A stretch of 64,000 nucleotides of DNA from Phycisphaerales bacterium (GCA_029260555.1 JAJDCZ010000030.1:1-64000); one strand, 5' to 3'. Counted from the stretch's first letter, positions 33,884 to 43,392 are shown. Numbers and translations are program-made. Notes: generated from the letters alone by a model not told the origin.

Positions 33884-36490
33884 TTATACAGGATTGGTGC
33901 TGGAACAAGGCTCCGGGCAAGGCGTGCTGGTTGGTGAAGCCTTTTGTGTATACCGGTTCCAGGCTTGTAGGTGCAGATCCCAGAAAGATTCAAACCCCGC
34001 AGGCAAAGCAAAGGAATCAGCAAGTGCTCGTGCTGCGACTTTCATGTCAGCAAGGCGGGATGGATCCTGGAGCAGGTCAGCGATGGCATTCACCCATATA
34101 TCGGGGTTGTCATGGGGAAGGATCATACCGGTGGTGTTATGGGTGACGACCTCTTGTGGGCCTCCGATATCGCTGACAAATGCGGGGACAGCCGAGGCCT
34201 GTGCTTCAAGGACAACCTGGCCCAGAGTGTCGGTGATGGATGGGAAGACGAAGATGTCAGCCCCAGCGTAATAGGCTGTGAGCTTTGATCCATGCTGATA
34301 TCCCGCAAAGTGCGTGTTGGTGTGTTTGAGTTTTTTCTGCATTTTTGAGCGGTAAGGCCCATCGCCAACCAGAATGAGCTTTGCATCAATGTCGTTGCTT
34401 TTACAGCGAGCATCAATCCTGGCCCAGATATCCGCCAGCAAAGGCATGTTCTTTTCCAGACTGATTCTGCCCACATATAGAACCCGCAAGGTGGGTTTGG
34501 GTGCAAGAGCCTGCCAGATCGATTCGTCATTATGCTCAGGATGGAACTCGACAGTATCGACACAAGGCTGAACCGCTCTGACGCGAACTGGAGGCACACC
34601 AATGCGATCCAGAGCATGGATGTAGGCATCAGAACGAGTAATCACGAGATCAAGCGTGTTGTAGAACCAGCGCATGGTCGTTCTGGCGACGGTCGCCAGG
34701 CCATCATCTTCAAAGAGTCGTTCGACATAGGAGGGGAAGTCTGTGTGGTAGATTCCGACAAGCGGGGTTCGCAAAGCGCGGGCTGCGAGCAGACCAAGGA
34801 TGCCCATGGGGCCCGGGGTTGAGACATGGATGATGTCGGGCTTCCAGTTTTCGATGAACTTGAGCATGCGAACCACGGGTGGCAGAGCGATCTTCAGCTC
34901 TTCATAGCGTGGAATGCTGGCGGTGAATATGGGTTTGAAGCAAGTCAGATTAGGAATGTTCGGCGGCGTATCCGTTGAACAGGTGAGCACCGCAAGTTCC
35001 CGGTTGGTGTGCTTTGCCTGATCAGCCATATTCTGAATGAACCGCGCGACGCCGTTGACATCAGAGATGGTGTCAGAGAGAAGCATGACGCGAAGGGGGC
35101 GCTCAGAGGATTCAGAAAGTGGGGGGGGGGTTGTAGAGGAAAGCCCCGCAAGCGTTGAGGCTTCGCTACTGAGTTGGGTGAGCAGGGCTTTTTCCTGATG
35201 CTGCTGAAAGAGACTGATGATGTAGGGGATCTGCGCAACTTGAAGCAAGGCATACGACAGGATGTGATCCAGCAGCTGGTGCCGGTCTCGTTTTTTCAAT
35301 GCACGGAGTGTGCCCGGCGTAAGGGCTTTGGTGAGGGCATCAGTCAGATCGTCGGTGAAGTTGCTCATCTGCTCATGGTCAGAAAGAGCAACGCCATGGC
35401 GGAAGTTTTCTGGGCTCAGGCGATCTTTGAGCTGGGGGTATTGATCCAGAATAGGTGTGATGGTGTGCTTGAGAGCTGTCACCACAGGCAGTGATGACCC
35501 CTTGGTGAGACGGAGCTTCTTGCGAACCGCATGGAGAGTGATCCTTGATTTTGAAGGCGGCTCGATACTGACACCCGCAAACCGCATGAGCTTGGAACGA
35601 ACGATCTGGCTGGAAAGCCGCCCCGGTGGCGAGCGTGTCGCGTAGAGATGGTTCGCCGCAACCGCGATGAACTGGTGAGCCAGCAGCGTGGTATCGCCCG
35701 CAGAGCCTTGAGGGGAACAGTCACGGCTCATGATCGCATCCAGAAACGCCCCAGACGAAGGCGCAACCCCCTGAATCAGTGTGTGGGCACGGGCAATGTT
35801 GAGCAGGGCATGATCATCTGAACCAGCGGTCTGGGCGAGAGGCGTGGATGTATCCCAGAGCGGAGCCAGATTCTGCTGGCTGGCAAGGTGCTCATATGTC
35901 TGAGCCGAGAGCGTGCTCAAGAACCCTGCAAGGGCTGTCAGGTGTTTTGAGCTGTGAGCGCAATTGATCGCTTCAAAGGCATTAAAGAGCAAGGCCGCCT
36001 GCTTGAGGTGCCAGGTTTTGAGCCTTTTGCTCTGGTTATAGAGGGGGTGAGCCAGTGAATGGGCGAGTCGTTCCTGTTTGAGCCACTGGGCAAAGTCGTA
36101 GACATTATTGCGAAGATTGAGCGTATGGATTTGTTCGTGTTGCTCGGGCGTGAGTCCCCAGACAAGGACATGGAGTTTGCAAAGGTCTTGAGGGAAATAG
36201 ACAGTGACCTCTTCGCCGAGGACAAAGTCCTCAAAGCCTCGGTTGATGAGAGCGAGGCCGCCATCAATGGTGTCGTGATCAGTAAGAGTGACAAGGTTCA
36301 TGCCTCTGTCGCGGGCCTGTTCGTAGACCTGTTCAGGCTCTGAATAGCATTCGGGTCGATCGATGATGCCTGCGATTTTGGCCTTGGCCTGATTAGAAGC
36401 GATGGAGTGGACATGGGTGTCGATACGGATCTGAAGCCCGGCGTTTGTGCCTGAGCAAGGCAGGGGCGGGTTGGGAGCCTGTTGTGCCAC
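33884..36490 (-). CDS. PHP phosphoesterase domain fused to GT4 glycosyltransferase
   Basis: An 868-residue two-part protein. Residues about 20-290 form a PHP metal-phosphoesterase domain: DTHVHS, TLTDHDTIDG, GEEVT and AGSDDHAL carry the expected metal ligands. Residues about 470-840 form a family-4 glycosyltransferase: SDVNGVARF, IIHVSTPGPMG, YHTDFPSYVERLF, LYVGRISLEKN, VGDGPYR and the donor-site motif SITDTLGQVVLEAQASAVP. A helical spacer of about 180 residues links them. The GT half resembles enzymes that add hexose to lipids. GTG start with AAGGA upstream. A fusion of these two activities in one chain is unusual. Confidence 0.85.
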   Translation of the reverse strand: MAQQAPNPPLPCSGTNAGLQIRIDTHVHSIASNQAKAKIAGIIDRPECYSEPEQVYEQARDRGMNLVTLTDHDTIDGGLALINRGFEDFVLGEEVTVYFPQDLCKLHVLVWGLTPEQHEQIHTLNLRNNVYDFAQWLKQERLAHSLAHPLYNQSKRLKTWHLKQAALLFNAFEAINCAHSSKHLTALAGFLSTLSAQTYEHLASQQNLAPLWDTSTPLAQTAGSDDHALLNIARAHTLIQGVAPSSGAFLDAIMSRDCSPQGSAGDTTLLAHQFIAVAANHLYATRSPPGRLSSQIVRSKLMRFAGVSIEPPSKSRITLHAVRKKLRLTKGSSLPVVTALKHTITPILDQYPQLKDRLSPENFRHGVALSDHEQMSNFTDDLTDALTKALTPGTLRALKKRDRHQLLDHILSYALLQVAQIPYIISLFQQHQEKALLTQLSSEASTLAGLSSTTPPPLSESSERPLRVMLLSDTISDVNGVARFIQNMADQAKHTNRELAVLTCSTDTPPNIPNLTCFKPIFTASIPRYEELKIALPPVVRMLKFIENWKPDIIHVSTPGPMGILGLLAARALRTPLVGIYHTDFPSYVERLFEDDGLATVARTTMRWFYNTLDLVITRSDAYIHALDRIGVPPVRVRAVQPCVDTVEFHPEHNDESIWQALAPKPTLRVLYVGRISLEKNMPLLADIWARIDARCKSNDIDAKLILVGDGPYRSKMQKKLKHTNTHFAGYQHGSKLTAYYAGADIFVFPSITDTLGQVVLEAQASAVPAFVSDIGGPQEVVTHNTTGMILPHDNPDIWVNAIADLLQDPSRLADMKVAARALADSFALPAGFESFWDLHLQAWNRYTQKASPTSTPCPEPCSSTNPV

Positions 36491-36641
36491 GAGGCAGATC
36501 CTTGGTTACGACAGAAGTTCAGCGAAGGTGATGATACGCCATCGTGCGCTCGTGCTGGTGGTTCTGGAATCATCAGTCGTGAGCCAGCCGCCTAGCATGG
36601 TCAGCTCAGAGCAACTGTGAGCATGAACAGGAGTATGAAAT

Positions 36642-37172
36642 ATGCCCAGATTGACACCGATAGAGCCTGAATCTGCTGAGGGACGAGCCAAAGAGCTGTT
36701 TGAAGGTCCGCTCCAGGGCAAGTCGTTTAATTTTTACAAAGGAATGATCAACTCCCCAGCCGCTCTCAGCGGGTTCATGGGGCTGAGTGCCGGGCTCGCC
36801 ACCGGTGAGTTCACCGCAAGAGAGCGGGAGGTTTTTCAGCTGGCGGTGGCACAGTTCAATGGCTGTGCCTACTGCCTGGGTTTACACACCGCCCTGGGGC
36901 TTAATGTGGGGCTGACAATTGAGCAGACCATCCAGGCTCGTCAGGGCACAGTAGAAGACGAGAGGCTGGCAGCACTGGTCTCTCTGGCCCGGGCGATGCA
37001 CGAAAAGCGTGGTCAGCTAGATGATGAGGATGTCGAGTCGTTTCGTGATGCAGGGTTTGGCGATTCGCATCTGGTTGAAGCGGTAGGGCATTACGCACTC
37101 GCGACGATGTCAAACTACTTCAATCACCTGAACGAGACGGTGCTTGATTTTAATCCGGCTCCGGAAATTTGA
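36642..37172 (+). CDS. AhpD-like carboxymuconolactone decarboxylase family protein (1)
   Basis: A 176-residue helical protein of the CMD/AhpD fold. The redox site is CAYCLGLH (CxxC followed by His three residues on), as in alkylhydroperoxidase AhpD. Near residues 5-30 is PIEPESAEGRAKELFEGPLQGK. AGGAG eight bases before the ATG. A paralogue follows 84 bp downstream in the same orientation, so the two probably form an operon and may work as a mixed oligomer in peroxide defence. Confidence 0.88.
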   Translation: MPRLTPIEPESAEGRAKELFEGPLQGKSFNFYKGMINSPAALSGFMGLSAGLATGEFTAREREVFQLAVAQFNGCAYCLGLHTALGLNVGLTIEQTIQARQGTVEDERLAALVSLARAMHEKRGQLDDEDVESFRDAGFGDSHLVEAVGHYALATMSNYFNHLNETVLDFNPAPEI

Positions 37173-37256
37173 GCAGATATGAAACCCGACTCGGGTGAGC
37201 CGCATCGAATGGTGTGTGATCAGCAATGAATGGCACTTTTCTAAAGGAGACAAGCC

Positions 37257-37787
37257 ATGGGACGACTAAAAACAATTGATCCAGCAACAGCCCAGGGCCC
37301 AGTGAAGGAAATCTTCGATGGACCCCTGCAGGGTAAACACCTGAACATCTTCAAAGCTCTGGGCAACTCTCCAGCAGCCCTCAATACCTATCTGGGTATT
37401 GCCGGTGCGCTCAGTGAAGCCTCACTCAACGCTGCAGAGCGAGAAGTGATTCAGCTGGCCATTGGCGAAGCCAACGGCTGTGATTACTGCACCGCAGCCC
37501 ACACCAAGATCGCCCAGGGCGCCGGCCTGACCGAGGAGCAAACCATTGAAGCTCGTCGAGGCAGCTTGAGCGACGACCGCCTCAACGCGATTGCCCAGTT
37601 TGCTCTGGCGATCCACGAAAAGAAAGGCTTTGTGTCTGACGAAGATGTCAACAGCTTCAAAGAAGCCGGTTTTGATGATGGCCACATCGCTGAAGTTGTC
37701 GCAACATACGCCCTGGCGGTCTTCACGAACTACTTTAACCATGTCAACGAGACAGAAGTAGACTTCCCCGCCGCCGCAGCGGTCTAA
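37257..37787 (+). CDS. AhpD-like carboxymuconolactone decarboxylase family protein (2)
   Basis: A 176-residue paralogue of the gene upstream, the same length, with active site CDYCTAAH and the same N-terminal IDPATAQGPVKEIFDGPLQGK and C-terminal TYALAVFTNYFNHVNETE blocks. AAGGAG precedes the ATG. A GAGCC-type repeat starts 9 bp after the stop. Electron donor is not identifiable from context. Confidence 0.88.
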   Translation: MGRLKTIDPATAQGPVKEIFDGPLQGKHLNIFKALGNSPAALNTYLGIAGALSEASLNAAEREVIQLAIGEANGCDYCTAAHTKIAQGAGLTEEQTIEARRGSLSDDRLNAIAQFALAIHEKKGFVSDEDVNSFKEAGFDDGHIAEVVATYALAVFTNYFNHVNETEVDFPAAAAV

Positions 37788-37795
37788 GCCCGTGT

Positions 37796-37823
37796 TTAAC
37801 GAGCCGCGACCGTCAGGGAGTGG
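37796..37823 (+). repeat. GAGCCGCGACCGT repeat, copy 3
   Basis: Core GAGCCGCGACCGTCAGGGAG, same orientation as copies 1 and 2. It begins 9 bp after a stop codon in the 190-bp gap before coaD. Confidence 0.7.
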
Positions 37824-37977
37824 TCTTTCAGGGGTATTTTTGCGATTCTCGCCCCCCGAGGGTCGCAACTCGTCAGAATCCAGAGCCTGACGGAACGGTC
37901 AGCACAACTTGAAACAAATCTCGCGGGCTGAGCCGATCCATGTGCGTTGATCGGCTCAGCCCGTGTAGTATTTAAAC

Positions 37978-38526
37978 ATGGCACGACGACACATCGCGGT
38001 ATACCCAGGCTCGTTTGACCCGGTGACCTTTGGTCACCTTGATGTGGTCCGCCGGGGCCGAGGGCTCTTTGATGAACTGGTGGTGGGTGTGGGGACAAAC
38101 CCCGGCAAAGCCCATCTGTTCACACACCAGGAGCGCGTGGAGATGGTGAGCACGCTGGTGGATCAACTGGTGAAGGATGATCCAGAGGGTTCGCCTGTGC
38201 GTGTGGAGTCGTTCACAGGTCTGACGGTGGACTTTGCCAGGCATTGCGGAGCCGCAGCCATCCTGCGAGGAGTCCGAAACTTGTCTGATCTTCAATACGA
38301 GGTTCAACAGGCGGTGACGAATCGGCAGGTGGCATCGATCGAAACCGCCTTTGTGGTAGCGGGCCAGAGCTTTGCCTATACATCGTCGAGCCTGATTAAA
38401 CAGATCACCGCAATGGGCGAAGATCTCTCAGGCCTGAGCAGCATGGTGCCCGAATCTGTAATCGAGTTGCTCAAGGAAAAGAAGGAACAGGAACACCCGC
38501 TTCTCATGCGCTTGCGCGAGGGTTAA
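37978..38526 (+). CDS. coaD: Phosphopantetheine adenylyltransferase
   Basis: A 182-residue nucleotidyltransferase for the fourth step of coenzyme A synthesis. It has YPGSFDPVTFGHLDVVRR with the (T/H)xGH site, AAAILRGVRNLSDLQYE, and SFAYTSSSLIKQI. About 20 residues longer than typical CoaD because of a Pro/Gly-containing insert near 60-70 and a charged tail. Stands alone after an intergenic repeat. Confidence 0.95.
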   Translation: MARRHIAVYPGSFDPVTFGHLDVVRRGRGLFDELVVGVGTNPGKAHLFTHQERVEMVSTLVDQLVKDDPEGSPVRVESFTGLTVDFARHCGAAAILRGVRNLSDLQYEVQQAVTNRQVASIETAFVVAGQSFAYTSSSLIKQITAMGEDLSGLSSMVPESVIELLKEKKEQEHPLLMRLREG

Positions 38527-38572
38527 GGACAGGGCTGTGATAGTGTTGGTTGAGAGCCATTAACAGGGATAG

Positions 38573-39271
38573 ATGATGGAAGTTCGAGTGATCAGTATCG
38601 GAACGCTGCCAGCCCATCCGCTGTGGCATGAAAAGGGTTTTGTGCGTACCGGGCATGCCACAAGTACGCTGATCCGCACGGATGAAGCCGTCATTCTGGT
38701 TGATCCAGGTTTGCCCGAGCGTGCCATAGAAGCAAGGCTCAGCGAACGAGCAGGCATTGGTCCAGAGTCCGTCACGCATGTCTTTTTGACAAGTTTTAAA
38801 GCAGATACTTGCCGGGGGATCGGCGCCTTTGGTAAAGCAAGCTGGCTGGTGAGCCAGGCTGAGCGCGAGATGGTGGGTCAGGGGCTTGTCACGCTGCTCA
38901 CGCGAGCCAGCGAGATCAAGGATGAAGCACTGGTAAAGGAACTTGAACAACAGGTTTCTGTGCTCAGAGCATGCAAAGAAGCACCCGATCAGCTGGCCAA
39001 AGGTGTGGATTTGTTTCCCTTGCCAGGCGTCACACCGGGTCTGTGCGGGCTGCTGGTTTCCGAGTTGCGAGGCACAACACTCATCTGTGGCGATGCAATT
39101 CCAACAACCGAACATCTGATTGAGGCAAAAGTGCTCCCAGGTGCCCCGGATGTTGAAGCCGCCAAGGCCAGCTTCGCAGAGGCCATCGAGATCGCAGACC
39201 TTCTGGTGCTGGGGCGAGATAACGCCGTCAATAGCCCCGGGGGGAGGGACGGCGGCGGCGGGCTATTTTGA
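38573..39271 (+). CDS. Metallo-beta-lactamase-fold protein with degenerate metal site
   Basis: A 232-residue protein with the MBL core: TSTLIRTDEAVILVDPGLP, VTHVFLTS, LFPLPGVTPGLCGLLV and TLICGDAIPTTEH. The defining HxHxDH is replaced by SFKADT (in FLTSFKADTCRG), so zinc binding at site 1 is lost. It is probably not a classical hydrolase. The C-terminal Gly-rich tail overlaps the end of a convergent glycosyltransferase gene by 44 bp. Fits between coaD and the glycan genes without clear link. Confidence 0.75.
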   Translation: MMEVRVISIGTLPAHPLWHEKGFVRTGHATSTLIRTDEAVILVDPGLPERAIEARLSERAGIGPESVTHVFLTSFKADTCRGIGAFGKASWLVSQAEREMVGQGLVTLLTRASEIKDEALVKELEQQVSVLRACKEAPDQLAKGVDLFPLPGVTPGLCGLLVSELRGTTLICGDAIPTTEHLIEAKVLPGAPDVEAAKASFAEAIEIADLLVLGRDNAVNSPGGRDGGGGLF

Positions 39272-40544
39272 GGGTCGTAATGGGAAGCGGGGATGTGGGG
39301 GTGTGTGGGGGCGGGGGTGGGGGTGGGGGTGGGTCTATTTTATTGAGTTTGCTTCGCAAAAGTTGGCAGGCGCTTTTCTTGTAGTTTTCGATGCTGTGAG
39401 TCTTGGCGTATTCACGGACGCGATAAGCATCTTCCAAAGTCCAAGGCTCATCAAGAGCCTTTCCCAGTGCCCCAGCAAAAACCGCCGCATTCTTGACATC
39501 ACAGGTCCAGCCCAGTTTTTGCCGCTTGATGACATGGCTGATACACCCACGATTCACACCCAGCGAAGGCCTTTGAGCCGCTGCCGCCCAGAGAATGATG
39601 CTGGATCGACCCGAATGGTTGGGATACGGTGCGACCACCAAATCCGCAGCTGCTGAACAGATAAACATGTCGTCCTCGCTCAGAAAACGATCCAGACAAA
39701 TGATCTGCTGAGACTCAACAAGCTTGGCAATAGCAGTCCTGTTGAGAATCGATTTAATCTCCTCAGCATGAGGCCCAGCCAGAAGCAGGCGGTCATCAGG
39801 GTGTGCCCCAGCGTGCTCAAGAAAAGCATCAATGAGCAGATCCATGCCTTTCAAAGGCGTCATCATGCCCATGGCGACAATGTATCGCCCAGAAGCAGGC
39901 ATGTTGAGCTGCTTTCGTGCAGTGTTCGCATCAACAGCATCAAGTATCTTGACAGGGTTGGGTGTGAGAATGCACCTTGGACCAGTGTCAGGCCTGGCAA
40001 GACTGAGCGCATAAGCGTGCAAAATTTCATCATCAAGATGCAGAACTGCAAAGAGGTTCTTGCGAACAGCATGTTTGAACAAGAACCTGCTGAGACGGTC
40101 AATCGGGCGGCTCGCATCAGAGTATGTAAAGCCGCCTCGATAAAGGAAAAGTTCGATGGCGATAGAGGGATCAATGGGTTTGTTCGACAAAAGCGAACGC
40201 AAGGTCAAAGGCTGCCACAGACCATCAGCATAGAGAACCATGATGTGATCAGGCTTGAGTGTGCGGGCACAGAACAAAAGTTCACGGAGCCTGTGGGCCG
40301 CATTCTTCCTGGGGTTCCTGGGAGGCGTGGTGCAGATCGCTTCTATATTGATCCTGTCTGCAAATGGTGAAAGGGTTTGTTTGAACTCGTCAGATGCGAT
40401 CGCTGCAGGCGTTGTTGCGAGTGTGATTTTCACGCGCGGGTCAAGCAGTGCTGGGAGCATTCTCGCCAGATAGGGCAAGTGGTGTCCCGTGTGGATGGGC
40501 TCGTAAAGGAGCAGGCGATAGGGATCTGCGCGTCTGGTATCCAC
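39228..40544 (-). CDS. Glycosyltransferase, GT4-like
   Basis: A 438-residue GT-B enzyme. N-terminal LLLYEPIHTGHHLPYLARM, then donor-domain features VAMGMMTPLKGMDLLIDAF, LLLAGPHAEE, and the SEDDMFICSAAADLVVAPYPNHSGRSS segment. The C-terminal ~35 residues are a run of prolines and basic residues (encoded by a + strand G-rich tract at 39286-39334) and overlap the convergent MBL gene; this tail is not part of the fold. It lies 65 bp downstream of the flippase gene, likely one glycan operon. Confidence 0.82.
   Translation of the reverse strand: MDTRRADPYRLLLYEPIHTGHHLPYLARMLPALLDPRVKITLATTPAAIASDEFKQTLSPFADRINIEAICTTPPRNPRKNAAHRLRELLFCARTLKPDHIMVLYADGLWQPLTLRSLLSNKPIDPSIAIELFLYRGGFTYSDASRPIDRLSRFLFKHAVRKNLFAVLHLDDEILHAYALSLARPDTGPRCILTPNPVKILDAVDANTARKQLNMPASGRYIVAMGMMTPLKGMDLLIDAFLEHAGAHPDDRLLLAGPHAEEIKSILNRTAIAKLVESQQIICLDRFLSEDDMFICSAAADLVVAPYPNHSGRSSIILWAAAAQRPSLGVNRGCISHVIKRQKLGWTCDVKNAAVFAGALGKALDEPWTLEDAYRVREYAKTHSIENYKKSACQLLRSKLNKIDPPPPPPPPPHTPTSPLPITTLKIARRRRPSPRGY
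39286..39334 (+). repeat. G-rich tract in the GT4 3' end
   Basis: (GGGGGT)n-like runs on the + strand, read as a poly-Pro tail in the - strand gene. Confidence 0.72.
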
Positions 40545-40609
40545 AACAGATCGTAACCGTGTTGGAGCATCCGGTCATGCTTTGTGCGCCGGAACTTCTG
40601 AGATCAGGA

Positions 40610-42100
40610 TTATTGTGAGACTGCTGGTGGCGTGGGGCTGGACTTGTCATGTCGGGTTTTTTTGAGCAGCATGGTTCCCATGGACCAGAATTCATTGACG
40701 ATGGGTCGGTCAATGACCAGCAGGCTCAAGCCATAAGCCACAACACCAATGATGCTGATCATCGCGAGGTTGACATATCGATTCATCTCAAGCAACGGGG
40801 TTTGCTTGGCAAAGATAAGAACACCTGCCATGATGCCCACGCAAACCAGAGGCCGACCCAGCAACATGGCAAGGTGTACTTTATTAAGCGGAAGAATGCG
40901 GTTCAGCGCCCAGAAGCTCAAAGGCATGGCCACAAGACTGCTGCACGCCATGGCAATGGCGATGGCGTAGATGCCATACTTGTAAACAATCAGGAACGAA
41001 ATGATATTGAAGACGGTGCCAACGAGAACAATCTTGAGTGGCCACGATGGTTTCCCCAGAGCCATGACTGCAGCATCCGTAAATCGCGTGAGAACCTGAC
41101 TGATGCCAAGCAATGAGAGTATCTGAACGACCGCAATAGCCGGCTCCCACTTGGGCCCCCACAACACCGGGATAAACAAGGGTGCAGCGACCGCCAGGCC
41201 TGCAAAGAAGGGGAGCGCAACAGCACTGGAGATGCGAATTGCCATGAGATATGCCCGGCGGAGGCGCTCAGGCTCGTGCTGTAACTTGGAAAAAGTGGGC
41301 AATGCCGTTGATGACAAGGCACCGACAAGGACTTGCGAAAAAACAGAGACCAGTCGAAACGCAAGGAAATAGTACCCCGCAGCCTGTTTTCCAAGAAGCA
41401 TGGGTATCAGCAAATCAGGCGTGCGCAGGCTGGCCATGTAAAGCAGGTTGATACCCAGAACATTGGCCCCGAAAGAGAAAAGATCATGAAAGTGTTTTTT
41501 TGAAAAGTTGAAACTGGGTCGGAAGTCACTCGCGGTCCAGACGATGACAACCTCGACAGAACGGGCCGTAAGCTGTAAAGCGACAAGGCTCCAGACACCT
41601 TTACCCAGAGATGCGAAAATGACCGCGACCGTGCCACCCACGAGTTGAGCACACAGATTACGAACCGCCAGCGATTTGAACCGCATCTGCCGTTGCAAAA
41701 TGCCCATCTGTGTCATGCCCAGCGAACCGATGAAAATTGCCAGCCCGAGCCAGCGGAGGATGGGGGCCAACTCGGGCATGTTGTAAAGGCGCGCGATGGG
41801 CGTTGCCAGAGCCGCAATGGTTGCGGTAAGAAGAATGCCCACACAGACGCTTGTCCAGAAGGCAGTAGAAAGGTGGAGATCTTCAAGATCCTTGCGCTGA
41901 ATGATGGCCTTGTTAAAGCCACCCTCAACAAAGACCTGACCAATACCCACGAAGACCATGGCTGGTGCCAGCAGTCCAAAGGCTTCAGGAGCGATAAGCC
42001 AAGCCAGAATAGTCAAAACAACAAACTGTGTGAGCTGGCCGCCCATGTTCTGGACGAAACTCCACCCAGTGCCTCGGATAGCTCGTTGTTTCAGACTCAT
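40610..42100 (-). CDS. Lipopolysaccharide/O-antigen flippase (Wzx-like)
   Basis: A 496-residue polysaccharide transporter of the MOP superfamily with about 12-14 membrane helices. N-terminal SLKQRAIRGTGWSFVQNMGGQL followed by FVVLTILAWLIAPEAFGLLAP is typical of PST-type flippases that move lipid-linked glycans across the inner membrane. A conserved FNKAIIQRKDLEDLHLSTAFW segment follows. The start at 42100 is chosen by homology; no strong ribosome-binding site. Upstream of the GT4 gene on the same strand. Confidence 0.9.
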   Translation of the reverse strand: MSLKQRAIRGTGWSFVQNMGGQLTQFVVLTILAWLIAPEAFGLLAPAMVFVGIGQVFVEGGFNKAIIQRKDLEDLHLSTAFWTSVCVGILLTATIAALATPIARLYNMPELAPILRWLGLAIFIGSLGMTQMGILQRQMRFKSLAVRNLCAQLVGGTVAVIFASLGKGVWSLVALQLTARSVEVVIVWTASDFRPSFNFSKKHFHDLFSFGANVLGINLLYMASLRTPDLLIPMLLGKQAAGYYFLAFRLVSVFSQVLVGALSSTALPTFSKLQHEPERLRRAYLMAIRISSAVALPFFAGLAVAAPLFIPVLWGPKWEPAIAVVQILSLLGISQVLTRFTDAAVMALGKPSWPLKIVLVGTVFNIISFLIVYKYGIYAIAIAMACSSLVAMPLSFWALNRILPLNKVHLAMLLGRPLVCVGIMAGVLIFAKQTPLLEMNRYVNLAMISIIGVVAYGLSLLVIDRPIVNEFWSMGTMLLKKTRHDKSSPTPPAVSQ

Positions 42101-42120
42101 ACAGACGGTTCCGGGAGGCA

Positions 42121-42150
42121 AGGGGGGGAGCGGGGGGTGGGGGGGCAGGG
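42121..42150 (+). repeat. Intergenic G-rich tract
   Basis: G-runs up to seven long ending GGGCAGGG on the + strand, between the divergent flippase and SMP-30-like genes. Confidence 0.7.
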
Positions 42151-42170
42151 AAGGTCACAAGCGATAGGCT

Positions 42171-43331
42171 GTGGGGATGTACAAGTCACGCGACACTGGG
42201 TTCAGCCCTGATTATCTTCGGCCATTTAACGCCTTAAAGTCGAGCACAGTTCGTGTTCTGGTGATCCTATTCATCTGGTCCAGCGTATGGGCGATGATTG
42301 GTTGCATCAGCCCAATTGATGCCATGCGATGGTCGCCAGAAGCCGTTAAGCCAATCGACGCTGAGACAGTGCTGGCAGAGACCCATCAGCTTACAGCAGG
42401 TCTGCATGGCCCCGAGCAGCCTCTGGTTTCAGGCGATGGCTCAGTGGTGGTGGGAACAGCCGACGGGAAAATTTGGCGCCTGACCAGAGGAAGCACAACT
42501 TTGCTGGCAAGTGTCCCCGGCCGAGTCGCAGGCCTGGCACTGGATCAATCAGGAAGAGTTCTGATCGCAGCAGGACGCGCGGGACTTTGGCGCATGGATG
42601 GGCTCGATGATGGTGGTGGAGGCTTGCCCCGGCAACTCAAGGAACTGAGCTGGGCAAATGATGTGATCTTTGATGCCCGTCGAAGCCTGATCTTTGTGAG
42701 TGATTCGTCGAATCGTTTTGGCAACAAGGCTGTAGCCCGATTCCTGCTCCTTGAAGCCCTCGATCCACGGAAAGTTGGCAAGGTTGTCGCGTTCAAAGAA
42801 GATGGCTCTGCAAGCTGGACCCTCAGCAAAGGCCTGGCATTTGCCAATGGCTTGGCGCTGTGGCCAGATGGCGAAAGCTTGCTGGTCGCTGAGACATTTC
42901 GATATCGCATCAGCCGGGTATTTCTTGATGGTGAAGGCCATGAAACAGGGCGAGAGGTTTTTGCTTCAAACCTGCCGGGGATGCCCGACGGCTTGGCATG
43001 GGGGCCTGATGGCTTGTTATGGGTCGCAATGCCAACCCAAAGAAGCCCCACGCTGGATTGGCTACACAACAAGCCCCGGATAAAAAACTGGATAGCAAGT
43101 TTGCCAGCCCTCCTGCTGCCAGATGCAAACAAAAATGGACTGGTCGTGGGGCTTGATCAGAATGGCAAGATTGCCAAAGTGCTGATAATGAATGGACGCA
43201 GTAAACCCGCTGGCATCACGGGGCTGGTGTGGAATGGAGATGACCTCTTACTCAGCGAAGGGCTGGGCCAGCGCGTATGGCGAGTAAGAATCAGCATGGA
43301 TCAGCCCATAAACCAGAATGATCTGCGCTGA
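42171..43331 (+). CDS. SMP-30/strictosidine-synthase-like propeller lipoprotein
   Basis: A 386-residue protein with a hydrophobic N-terminal segment (VLVILFIWSSVWAMIGC) whose IGC could be a lipobox, and a six-bladed propeller of the SMP-30/strictosidine synthase class: GLALDQSGRVLIAAG, NDVIFDARRSLIFVSDSSN, GLAFANGLALWPDGESLLVAETFRYRI, NLPGMPDGLAWGPDGLLWVA. Family members are lactonases or esterases such as APMAP. Start GTG 42171 or ATG 42177. It converges with the aldolase gene. Confidence 0.82.
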   Translation: MGMYKSRDTGFSPDYLRPFNALKSSTVRVLVILFIWSSVWAMIGCISPIDAMRWSPEAVKPIDAETVLAETHQLTAGLHGPEQPLVSGDGSVVVGTADGKIWRLTRGSTTLLASVPGRVAGLALDQSGRVLIAAGRAGLWRMDGLDDGGGGLPRQLKELSWANDVIFDARRSLIFVSDSSNRFGNKAVARFLLLEALDPRKVGKVVAFKEDGSASWTLSKGLAFANGLALWPDGESLLVAETFRYRISRVFLDGEGHETGREVFASNLPGMPDGLAWGPDGLLWVAMPTQRSPTLDWLHNKPRIKNWIASLPALLLPDANKNGLVVGLDQNGKIAKVLIMNGRSKPAGITGLVWNGDDLLLSEGLGQRVWRVRISMDQPINQNDLR

Positions 43332-43340
43332 TAACCCATG

Positions 43341-43365
43341 AAAAAACCGCGCCCTCTCAGACGCG
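43341..43365 (-). terminator. Intrinsic terminator of the aldolase gene
   Basis: On the - strand CCGCG TCTGAGAGGG CGCGG followed by TTTTTT, 28 bp past the aldolase stop. An outer AACCC/GGGTT pair may extend it. Confidence 0.7.
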
Positions 43366-43392
43366 GCTCTGGGTTAAGTTACAAAAACGCAA

